Assembly: GCA_018873245.2 (NCBI GenBank)
Contig: JAEMBT020000009.1
Span: forward strand, 7,079,288 to 7,143,287
DNA: 64,000 nt
Source: Archegozetes longisetosus
Lineage: Eukaryota; Arthropoda; Arachnida; Sarcoptiformes; Trhypochthoniidae
Reading direction: 5' to 3'
Below are positions 47,596-56,237 of this stretch, in pieces; positions within the stretch are counted from its first letter, which is position 1, and each line of letters begins with the position of its first letter. Both the position numbers and the translations under genes were made by a program. Below the pieces are notes generated by a model. It was not told where the DNA came from. It searched no databases and saw nothing but the letters and a program-made list of their open reading frames with translations.

Positions 47596-49801
47596 CATAA
47601 GATCGAATACAATATAATTGAAAATCCAAATTGATTTTATTTAGATATTATGCTTTTATTTCCAATTTAATTGATTTTTTATGAAACTACAGTAAAAGCT
47701 CGATAAACGATCGCTTAATGAGTAAATTAAAGGAATACTTTAAAAATGCACTTTTCTGGAAAACTCAGCTTATGAGAAAATTTTTAATAGTTTAGGAGCA
47801 AAAGGAGAGGTGCTGTTCAGTCTGAGGTTGATCTGCAGACCTTCTAACGATAGAGATTAATAAAACTTTTTGATAAGGATATTGCTTTCAATCTTTTGAT
47901 TTCATTCAATTACGTAAAGCTTTTATTATACACAACTTTCATTATAGTCTAATACTTGATAGTTTTGTTGAATAGTGAGCATTCATTTCAATCTTTCATA
48001 TTATACAATAAGTTTGGAGTTTTAAAAATTAAATTGTGCTGGAATGCCTTGTGATAAAAAGCGATCGTCAGCTTTCGTTAGTGTTTTAACACATATTAAT
48101 ACCAATATTTTAATTGGATCAAATGAGGCAAAAGAGTTTATTTCAAAGTAATGTTCAAGACTTCATAACAACTAGAAAATGTTTAATGCAATTGACAAAA
48201 CTTTTGGCTATGCTCTTTCGGAAATTTATAGAAATACAAGGGGTACTAGATAAGTTTTGAGAATTTTGTATAAGAAAAATTGTAATTGATGATATATCTA
48301 AAGATAACTGGCAAAATGCATTTTAGGAATGGTTTATGCATGTGATACACAAAGTTTGAAACGAAGATTTATATCAAGAATTTTTAATCAGTTCAGTACT
48401 GAGGAAAATTCATTTGCTTTAAAGAATAATTTCTGTAAAGTCCCATATCAAAACGATCACAATATGACTAAAATTATGTTTATTAGTAAGCATAGATTAC
48501 AACTCTAGTTTTAGAATTTCAAATATTAATAGTCAGGTAATACACTTTGAATTGAAGCGCAGAATGACTCTTTACCAATGATCAGCACAACCCCTAAGAA
48601 CTTTTAGTTTTTAACTGTACTATCGGACAAAAAAGTATAAGTCAAAATGTGCGCTTAAAAACAAAACTCTCTCTCTCTCTCTCTCTACTAGTTTTACCTG
48701 AGTTTCGAATCAACATGGTTTGAAACTCAGATCTAGTACAAACGATGTATTCTAATCGAGATGTTAATCGGGCTCTTAAATCAAAAACTCATTTCTACAA
48801 ATATTTATAAGAGCTGAATATGAAATTGTGGATTAATAGAACTGTTTGATGAAGGATTAAGTGAGACAAAAGTTGTCGAGAAAGAGTTTATTAAGCATTT
48901 ATCTTATTTATGACACCTTATTTATCTCACTTGAATATGATCCAAAAATTGAGTGAAGCGACTAATGTTATATATATTCGTGATCTATTCTTAGTAAGGA
49001 GTCATTTTATACCCATTTTGCCCAAAGAGTCATCTTTTATTCGTATTTAATTTTCCTATTTTTATTGTTTTATTTATCATGAGGTTTCCTAATTTTTAAA
49101 GTTTGAAACATTTCTAATTCCATATTACTTCAATGAACTGTGTATTAAATAACTATAAAGCGAAAATCCTGAGTAACTATAAAATTATTGAAATAAAATA
49201 ATCTAAAATCATAAAAAGTACTAATTAGGAATTATAAGGATCCAGTAAAAGTTGCTCAATTTCATTGAGTGGACTCGAATTTCGCAACAGAAGTTCGATA
49301 TTTTTCAGTAAAAAACAAGGCTATGCTAATAACTTTTATGTATGTAAAGTAGGAATAATGACAATCAATAATCGTTTAAGAAAACTATTAAATGGAGATC
49401 AAAACAATTGTCATTTTCTGTCATGAAAGAAGAAAATGTGTTGAAAATTTGTGTCTTAGGTTTCGTAACAATAAAAACTAACCATTACAAACATATAGAA
49501 AACAAAGGACGATATGATGGAATGATTTTGAAATGAATTTTTTGTAATTTACTTTTATTCGACCGAATAGATCTCATAAATGACTATTGAATTTATGAAA
49601 AAAGAACCGAAAGTAATGATGCGACTATCTTTCATGTCTGATGTCAAGATAAAACAGGTTATTAACAAAATGTCTATCTCTTAATCTTTAGAAAAACATT
49701 AGTAATAGTAATAATAGCTTAAAAAGTGGATAAGAACAAGTCTCAGTACATTCAATAATTTTGGAATTTTCAAAATTCTTTAAATAAATTCTTTCATCGA
49801 A
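47596..49801. other. Intergenic, with a (CT)n microsatellite
   Basis: A short CT run lies at about 48668-48686. A CAGTAAAAGCTCGATAAACG word at 47691 preceded by TA resembles a pogo-type end, but no opposite end was established. Nothing else recognised. Confidence 0.4.
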
Positions 49802-50953
49802 ATGAATAATAATAATTCAATGTACATAGAATTGCTTCTATGGTATTATCGAATATTTGGGATAACATTCGGCGGTTTATCCATTACCAAAACTGGAGAA
49901 TTGATGGTCAGCAAGAGTTTGAAAATATTTAGCTGGGTATCTACAGTTCTAGTGATAATATCTATCAATATTTTTGCTATATTCTCGGTTTTGGAAGGCT
50001 ATTCATTTATAAATCAAGTATATAATTCTGGATTTAGCATAATTTATTACTTGATAATATTTCGATCATGTCTTACAATAATATTCTTCGTTCTCAGTTT
50101 AAATTATTATCAATTGAGAGCTCATAATCTATTCAAAGTATTGCTTAGTTATTCACTTAAGTGTTTCAGAAATAAAGTAATAATTTACACATCCTTTGTA
50201 ATGGCCATAATCTTTCAAGTATTGAACCTTTACTTCGTATTGAGTTCCTCTCACAACTTTTATAGTTTCAAATATGTGGTGACTGCCAGTTTATGGATAG
50301 TCTATTATTCCATATCAAAAACAGCTTTGTCTTTGGTAACTTGGGGTAAAAATATTTATTTATCAAAATTTTGTTCATTTCTAACTAAATTTCAGTATTG
50401 ATTCCTTCTGTTTCTAACTAAATTATTTTTAGCTATTTCTCTATCAGTTTGTGAACATTTGCAGCAATTGATTCAACAATTGAAACAATCCAATTCAAAT
50501 CATACTCAATATTCAAGTTTACAAATAATTCGTAACACAATAAATTCATACTTCAAAGCCAGAAACTCTTTCAAAGATTTGGACAAATCTCTGTCTTGGA
50601 TTAGCTTTTTTGATTCGATAACAACTATTACTGACCTGATGGTAGAAATTTATGCCTGTATTATAGGTATAGAAACACCAATTTATAAAGTAATATTGAA
50701 GTTTTATATTTTGTATTCAATCCTAAATATCATAAAACTGATCACCAATTGTTTAATACATGGAATGGTTTATGAGGAGAGTAAAAATTTTGATTTGTGT
50801 TTTGATGAATTGGATTTAAATGTAATGAATTTGGATGAAAACAGTTTTAAAGAAGCCCTACATTTGAAAACTTGTCTCAAAGTACGAAAATATAAATATT
50901 CTACAGGATTCAAAAAGATTTCAACCATAACTGAACTTAATTTTGAACTATAG
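49802..50953 (+). CDS. Gustatory receptor (GR) family protein, two exons, seventh TM not found
   Basis: Exon 1 is 49802-50345 and exon 2 is 50433-50953, joined in phase 1 by an 87-bp intron (GTAAAA…TTTTTAG) to give 354 codons plus stop. The junction reads LVTW-A-ISLSVCEHLQQLIQQL. Features of insect-type GR chemoreceptors are visible: short cytosolic N-terminus (WYYRIFGITFGGLSI), TM helices SLKIFSWVSTVLVIISINIFAI, IIYYLIIFRSCLTIIFFVL, TSFVMAIIFQVLNLYFVL and ASLWIVYYSISKTALSLV, an intracellular helix with LQQLIQQLKQSN, and FYILYSILNIIKLITNCLIHGMVYEES. The C-terminus ends TGFKKISTITELNFEL just where the TM7 with its TYxxxxxQF motif should begin. Either a further exon exists (the stop overlaps a possible donor, ATA|GTTAAA) or the gene is truncated. 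Confidence 0.75.
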
Positions 50954-51582
50954 TTAAAACATAACTTTGTCTTTTCAAACTTTCAAAGATATCTCTCAGT
51001 TTCAATTGAGGATTTAATTAAATTAAAGCATAAAATAATGTATTGCGTGAAATGTGAAAATAAGTCAAATTAGATTAATAAATTTACAGTAATGAATGAA
51101 AACAAAAATAAATCAAAAATTGCTTCAATAAAAACAACTATTCGTGCAGGAATAGCATTAACACATAATTAACTTGCATTGTATTAGAAAAATGTTTGTA
51201 CTATTAGATATAATTATGGGATTAGAAGTCTCGTTTAGAAAAGTCATGATTAGAAAAGTTTTGAAAAACAAAACACTTATGTGACTCATTTACTTGATAT
51301 TAAAGTTCGTCTTATGCCCTTTTAAACAAGACGTTTTAGTTTTCGTACTTGTATGAGACAATCTTTCATTTATTACTATTTAGGTTCTAATCTCTGAGTG
51401 TCATTTTCTTATTCAATTTAAGATTTTCTGCCTTATTCTCAATTATTCTATAATATTAGCTCAAACCGGAAAGCACGAGTCAATAGAAAATGCTTCAACA
51501 AATTAGTTTTAGTTTTCTATTGAATTTATTCATGTATATATTTACAATATTGTAGTTCAAAAATAGATTAAAAAAACGGACA
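50954..51582. other. Intergenic, nothing recognised
   Basis: AT-rich 3' flank of the GR gene; no TM7-encoding exon could be placed with confidence. Confidence 0.4.
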
Positions 51583-51950
51583 CTATACCACAATCTTAAA
51601 GGCATAATAAATTGTACCATAGTGCCCGGCAATCATAATGACCTCAAACATTAAAGGCGTAATAATTTGTTTACCACAATGCTCATATTTGTCATTCTTG
51701 TATGCTAAGGGAATTTTTTCACCCAAGCAACGCTCTCCTTTTACATTTAAGCCATATTCAATGCACGCTTTATCTTCAGAGCCAATTTTGTTCTTTCCGT
51801 AACGGATTTTCACGTATAAGAATAATATACCTCCTCTTTTGGCACACTTACTTTATACCCTTTTTCTCTTATTATGTTTAAGTTAGTACTCTTCATATCA
51901 GATAAAGAAAAAATTTAAAAACCAATAGTGAATATTATTTTTACTTGCAT
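51583..51950 (-). other. Coding-like debris next to rsfS relic, unassigned
   Basis: On the minus strand an ATG at 51950 starts MQVKIIFTIGF and then stops. Further along are open pieces KGYKVSVPKEEVYYSYT and, at 51813-51583, a 76-codon frame (MKIRYGKNKIGSEDKACIEY…). In bacteria the gene after rsfS is commonly rlmH, whose N-terminus resembles M-x-I-K-I-I-x-x-G, so the first piece could be its start. The 76-codon frame does not fit rlmH and its identity is unknown. Confidence 0.25.
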
Positions 51951-52075
51951 TATAGATTTACTTATTACATAGAAATATTAGTTGAATTTAGTATTTAGGT
52001 GCACTATATCTTGTCTACATTTCTTCTAACTTAAAATATGTTCGTAATTTTAGGTAAAAAATATTGATCGATATA

Positions 52076-53338
52076 TTCAGTAGCCCCGAAAAGAAATGCT
52101 CGTTTTTTATGGGCATGATTTGACGTCATTTTCACATCAAAACAATTGTTTACAGAATTAATTCATTTGTTTTATAAAACTTTGATATTTTGTGATTAAG
52201 TTTTGATTAAAAAGAATTTTATAACAATTACCATCGATGGACACCAAACCTCCAAACAAGACACACATTAGACATTGTCTTCTCTACGAGTTTGATCAGG
52301 GTGTATCTGCCGCCGCCGCCTCCCGAAAAACCCAAAACATTTATGGCGAAAATTGTTTGAGTGAGAGTCAATGTCGGCGCTGGTTTCAAAGGTTCCGCGA
52401 CGGCGACCGCAGCCTTGAAGACCAACCGAAGTCTGGCCACCCGTCGGTAGTGGACAACTTGGTTTTGGAACAGTTGGTGGAGTCAGATCCCAAACAGTCG
52501 GCTGAAGAGATGTCCATACAGTTGGGATGCGGCGAACAGACCATTCGGGATCACTTACATGCGATCGGGAAGAGCTACAGGTCGGGAAAATGGGTGCCCC
52601 ACGATTTGAGGGAAGAGCAAAAATCAATGAGAATAATGGTCTGCGATTCGCACCTCACTCGACACGAGAAGACCCCATTTTGGAAACAAATTATCACTTC
52701 AGATGAAAAATGGGTTCTATATGATAATTCTTATGCCCATAAACAACGGTTATCTCCGGGAGAAGCAGCAGTTCCCACCCCTAAAACTGGTATCACCACC
52801 AAAAAGGCTTTACTTTGCGTTTGGTGGGATTATAAAGGAATCGTTCACTGGGAACTTTTAGATTATGGCCAAACAGTAGACTCAGACCTCTACTGTGAAC
52901 AATTGGATCGACTCAAAGAGGCATTGATTCGGAGTCGCCCAAAATTGGTGAATAGGAAGGGTGTGATCCTACTTCACGATAATGCCAAACCTCACACCTC
53001 GAAGAAGACCCAACAGAAGATTAAGGACCTGGGATATGAAGTCATTAGCCATCCTGCCTTCAGCCCAGATATAGCCCCTTCCGATTACCATCTATTCCGA
53101 TCGCTTCAAATGCATTTGACATTTAAAGATATTGATGCCATCAAATCTGGGTTGTCTTCATTCTTTGCCTCAAAATCAAGTGATTTCTTCAGAGACGGAA
53201 TTGAAAAATTGATGACAAGATGGCAAATGGTTCTTGATAATGATGGAGAATATATCATTGATTAAAGTTAGTTATGTTAAGAATAAAATAGATTTGAATT
53301 TCACATCAAAAACGCGCATTTTTTTCGGGGCTACTGAA
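52076..53338 (+). mobile_element. Full-length mariner transposon
   Basis: A 1,263-bp element with inverted ends TTCAGTAGCCCCGAAAA on both sides, flanked by TA (52074-52075 and 53339-53340). The arms agree over about 30 bp with few differences. It holds one uninterrupted transposase. Its GC content is clearly higher than the surroundings, as expected of a recently arrived mariner. It sits inside the rsfS relic. Confidence 0.92.
52237..53265 (+). CDS. Mariner transposase, 342 aa, apparently complete
   Basis: Catalyses cut-and-paste transposition at TA sites in the nucleus. The N-terminal DNA-binding part has two helix-turn-helix units (HIRHCLLYEFDQGVSAAAAS…, CRRWFQRFRDGD, SLEDQPKSGHPS), then the mariner motif KWVPHDL. 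The catalytic triad is D,D34D: TSDEKWVLYDN, LLHDNAKPHTS and FSPDIAPSDYHLF, with 34 residues between the second and third Asp. The length fits the family (about 340-350 aa), and no stop or frameshift is present. The ATG at 52237 lies 161 bp inside the left end, a usual spacing. The subfamily is not assigned; similarity to cecropia/Hsmar1-type proteins is visible. Confidence 0.93.
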   Translation: MDTKPPNKTHIRHCLLYEFDQGVSAAAASRKTQNIYGENCLSESQCRRWFQRFRDGDRSLEDQPKSGHPSVVDNLVLEQLVESDPKQSAEEMSIQLGCGEQTIRDHLHAIGKSYRSGKWVPHDLREEQKSMRIMVCDSHLTRHEKTPFWKQIITSDEKWVLYDNSYAHKQRLSPGEAAVPTPKTGITTKKALLCVWWDYKGIVHWELLDYGQTVDSDLYCEQLDRLKEALIRSRPKLVNRKGVILLHDNAKPHTSKKTQQKIKDLGYEVISHPAFSPDIAPSDYHLFRSLQMHLTFKDIDAIKSGLSSFFASKSSDFFRDGIEKLMTRWQMVLDNDGEYIID

Positions 53339-53599
53339 TACTACAAGCATTTATTAGTACTCACTCAGATTTTTTAAGTCCATCAATATTTGTGTTTATA
53401 TTAGCTTTATGTTTTAACCTTAAAGCTACACATACTGCAATTACTCTCACATTTTTTGTTCCTCGTCCATTTGCTAGAATTATATTCAGCTAATGTAGTT
53501 TGTTGCTTAAGGTCTATTATAGCTATATTACTGGCTTTTTGCAAAAATTGGACTACAAATTCTTTTAGTAACTCAGTATTTTCTACAATGAATTAACCT

Positions 53600-54167
53600 T
53601 TAATTTTCTACAAATTGAAGCTAATGAAATTTCCTGCATAATGCCATGATATATTGCTAATTTTCTTTTCACCAATATTAATAATTTCTTTAAATCTCAC
53701 AATGAAACAGCTAAAGTTTATATGGCCAAAAACGTTTGATTTATTAAAAATTAAAATGTTAGATAAGTTAACTATATCTTCATAACTATACATCATTATG
53801 GAAATTGCGGATATTAACAGCACCCATTAATTATGTTGAGCCTTTTTTAACCTCTGCAATGAGTTGCATGCATAGTACGACTTCATACCATATTCTGCTA
53901 TCAATACTAAAATTCGTGGGTAGCAATTTTAGCAGCTACTTTTGCACTTGAGAAAATATCTAGTTGATATTTTCGCTTTAGCGGATCCTGCAGAGCTACT
54001 AACCAAATTATGTAATCAAGATTTGGTGAATTTAAAGCTTGAAAACTAAAGTGCAAATGACCATCAAGAGCTGGGCAAAAAGAACCACTAATAATACCTA
54101 TGTTCAAGTGATAATTTTGCAAAAAATTTAGTGATTGTAAACCATAAACTTTTGTTGTAGTTTTCAT
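53600..54167 (-). pseudogene. nadD: Bacterial nadD (nicotinate-nucleotide adenylyltransferase) relic
   Basis: From 54167 on the minus strand the frame reads …LNIGIISGSFCPALDGHLHF (the nucleotidyltransferase GSF-x-P-x-H-x-GHL signature, with the first His replaced), then NLDYIIWLVALQDPLKRKYQ (family: LD-x-V-x-WLV-x-x-Q-x-PLK), ending at a stop after IATHEF. Further pieces continue: NSLQRLKKAQHN, SYEDIVNLSNILIFNKSNVFG (family: I-x-x-x-x-x-I-V-V-F-x-R) and a C-terminal block ending near 53608. NadD makes deamido-NAD from nicotinate mononucleotide in bacteria; the sequence pattern is bacterial, not the animal NMNAT type. Stops and frame changes make it a pseudogene. It lies just upstream of rsfS on the same strand. 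Confidence 0.75.
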
Positions 54168-54308
54168 ATAAAATAACCTAGTAAAATAGCGATATATATT
54201 AATGAACTAGAAAAATTATACGTTATACTATTCAAAATTTTAAAATTAAAATAAATGACCTGGCCGGGGATTAAGATCATAATTCCTTGAAAATAGGGGA
54301 TAATATAT

Positions 54309-54801
54309 TGTAATAACGTCTTAGTCTCCTAAATTAGACCTATACCAAAATACATTTGTAATAACCTATATCTTTAAAACTAATTTTCATAACTCACCGT
54401 ATATGTCAACTTTTATTACTGATCTAAAGATTATCTTTTGTTTGTACAAAAGAAATCTTCACATGCTGTCTCAACTGCATAAGTTATGAAGACAGCCGAT
54501 AGTAAGCATATTTCAACTCTTAAAACCTACCTAAGTATGTCCTAGTTAAACAATCCTCCAATCTTAGCTAAATGCGCTATTAACCTTAAAAGGTTTAGCC
54601 TATCATTGTAAAACATTTTCTAATTTAACCCGCCTATTGTTCCTATAAAATGTCGTGTTTTTCTTAAATTTTTCGCTCTTTCTTCCAGTGTTAAAAATCC
54701 TGTGAAATCTTATGTAATTTGTATTGTGGTTATGTTAAATAAAGTGCTATATTTTAAAATTTGATTTCGTACACGCTCCTATCAAAGATCCAGACTTTAC
54801 A
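54309..54801 (+). mobile_element. Solo LTR
   Basis: A 493-bp unit starting TGTAATAACG and ending GACTTTACA, flanked by ATAT on both sides (54305-54308 and 54802-54805). Internal order fits an LTR in plus orientation: a CCTATAAAATG promoter-like motif near 54634, AATAAAG near 54738. Unlike the LTRs at 33467 and 55932 in detail. No internal element sequence remains. Confidence 0.65.
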
Positions 54802-55130
54802 ATATTTACTGAGCTTAGTTTAATTAATCAATATAAAACGATTAAAAATGTTTTATCACGAGTATTAAATAGTAACTTACTCTATTACAATGGAACGTAT
54901 AAAACTTATGTACAACTTATATATTGAGATTTCCTGGTAGAGACAGTTTTTGAAAGATCTTAATTAAACTCTTTGCTAAACTTGTTTCTGCTACTTGAAG
55001 TTTAAGGAGACCCAAAAAACTGCAATCGACAATATAATATAGTAATACTTGAGGTTATTCAGTACTAATAGATGTATATAGCTATTGAGTTTGAGTTAGG
55101 TAAAGGGATATGTTATTTTTAAAATAAAAA
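54802..55130. other. Spacer between solo LTR and IS630 relic, nothing recognised
   Basis: AT-rich; may be further decayed bacterial DNA, but no motif could be read. Confidence 0.35.
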
Positions 55131-55903
55131 ATGTCAACTAGTCTGCATAGTACAGATTCAAGAGAAAGAACAATAAAATGTTTACAATAGGTAATGGTTA
55201 TAAGGAAGCATCTAAAGTATTTAGTTTAAGTATAACGACAATTGGTAGGTGGTATAGTCGCTATCGACAAGAGGAACATTATAAAGCTGGAGCAAGGCCT
55301 GGAACACAAAAGAAAATGGATTTACAGGCATTGGAGACATAAGTAAAATTAAGCCTAAATGTAAACTGGAAGAGTTAATTGCAAGATTTTAGGTAATTAC
55401 ATAGACAATATATTACGAGCTAAAAGAATTAGGACATAGTTATAGAAATACCTTATGTGTAGAAACTGACCTAGAGAAGCGTGAGTAATACTTAGAGTCC
55501 ATAAGACATAGTTACAGATAAATTAGTATATATTGATAAAAGTGGGATAGAAATGAATATAGTTAAGGACTAGGGTTGGGGGAAGAAAAGTAGAGCGCTT
55601 ACAGTAAAAAAAAGTGGTATTATGAAAGAAGATATTTTATATTTGGTTATGTGAATAAGGAGAGTATAACTCCCTTTGTCTTTAATGCCTCATGTAATAC
55701 AAAATTATTCAATAATTGGGTAGAGCAATTTCTGATTAAGGAGCTGAGAGCTACTCAAGTTGTAGTGATGGATAATGCTGCTTTTCGTCGATCTGAAAAC
55801 ACCAGGCAATTAATAAGATGAGCGGACTGCAGGATATTTTACCTCCCTATTCGCCTGACCTCAATCCAACAGAAGAGTTATGGGCTAATGTGAATACTGA
55901 ATA
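55131..55903 (+). pseudogene. Bacterial-type IS630 transposase relic
   Basis: Starts MSTSLHSTDSRERTIK. After a frame change it continues GNGYKEASKVFSLSITTIGR and RWYSRYRQEEHYKAGARPGT (the IS630 N-terminal helix-turn-helix and linker). Later pieces are VYIDKSGIEMNIVKD-GWGKK (family: IDESG-x-E…RGWGKK), FVFNASCNTKLFNNWVEQFLIKEL, VVVMDNAAFRRSENTRQLI (second catalytic Asp; family VVMDNA-x-FH) and LPPYSPDLNPTEELWANV (third acidic residue). The arrangement NGSCNT…WVEQFLIKEL is the form common in insertion sequences of Rickettsiales, in contrast to animal mariners. Several stops and frame changes make it inactive. Terminal repeats were not identified; an LTR element abuts its 3' end. Confidence 0.75.
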
Positions 55904-55931
55904 AAAGATAATATCAGCTAATAGTAATTAG

Positions 55932-56237
55932 TGCAATATTTTCGTGGTAAACGCATTATTTAAGATTAGTACATGTTTTTTACGAAGGTTCGAGGTAAAA
56001 GTTCTCAATACGAAGTTTGCACACCACTCTTATAATAGTTTTAGCTCCTTCATATGGGCAGATGTTATGTAAGACGTTGCCTAATGGCTACTAAAGGGGA
56101 GATATAGTTTGTGGTACAATAGCTTGGGTTAAGACCAGAGCTATGCATTAGAATTTAGGAACAAAAATGTATTCATGTCAATTGTTAGGGAAGCTTTACT
56201 GTGAAAATGCGAAAAATCATAACAAAAAATTCTTGCA
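55932..56237 (-). repeat. 3' LTR of the fossil LTR element
   Basis: 306 bp, starting TGCAATATTTTCGTGG and ending TCTTGCA. It aligns with 60266-60569 throughout (shared words include GATGTTATGTAAGACGTTGC and AGTTCTCAATACGAAGTTTG). Differences are roughly one base in eight to ten. Confidence 0.8.

Larger units (their letters stand above)
52015..53592 (-). pseudogene. rsfS: Bacterial rsfS (ribosome silencing factor, iojap/YbeB) relic, split by a mariner
   Basis: The minus strand from ~53592 reads VENTELLKEFVVQFLQKASN, IAIIDLKQQTTLAEY, then after a small frame change IILANGRGTKNVRVIAV, RLKHKANINTNIDGLKKSE, a stop where Trp is expected, VLINACS. Across the mariner (52076-53338) it resumes as INIFYLKLRTYFKLEEM before a stop at 52015. 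This is the RsfS order: helix, IDL…ADY, ASG-x-S-x-RHV-like, EGL-x-x-S-x-WVLID, VVHIF-x-PE-x-R-x-YY-x-LE. RsfS binds ribosomal protein uL14 and blocks subunit joining in bacteria. Splicing signals are not needed to explain it, the base content is bacterial-like AT-rich, and nadD lies directly upstream on the same strand, its usual bacterial neighbour. The copy is dead. Confidence 0.72.

Noticed and set aside
47691-48085. Possible pogo-like element starting CAGTAAAAGCTCGATAAACG
   Set aside because: Only the left end is convincing; the candidate right end near 48085 matches weakly and has no TA duplication.
52228-52627. Minus-strand frames opposite the mariner transposase
   Set aside because: Shadows of a GC-richer real coding region; no domain content.
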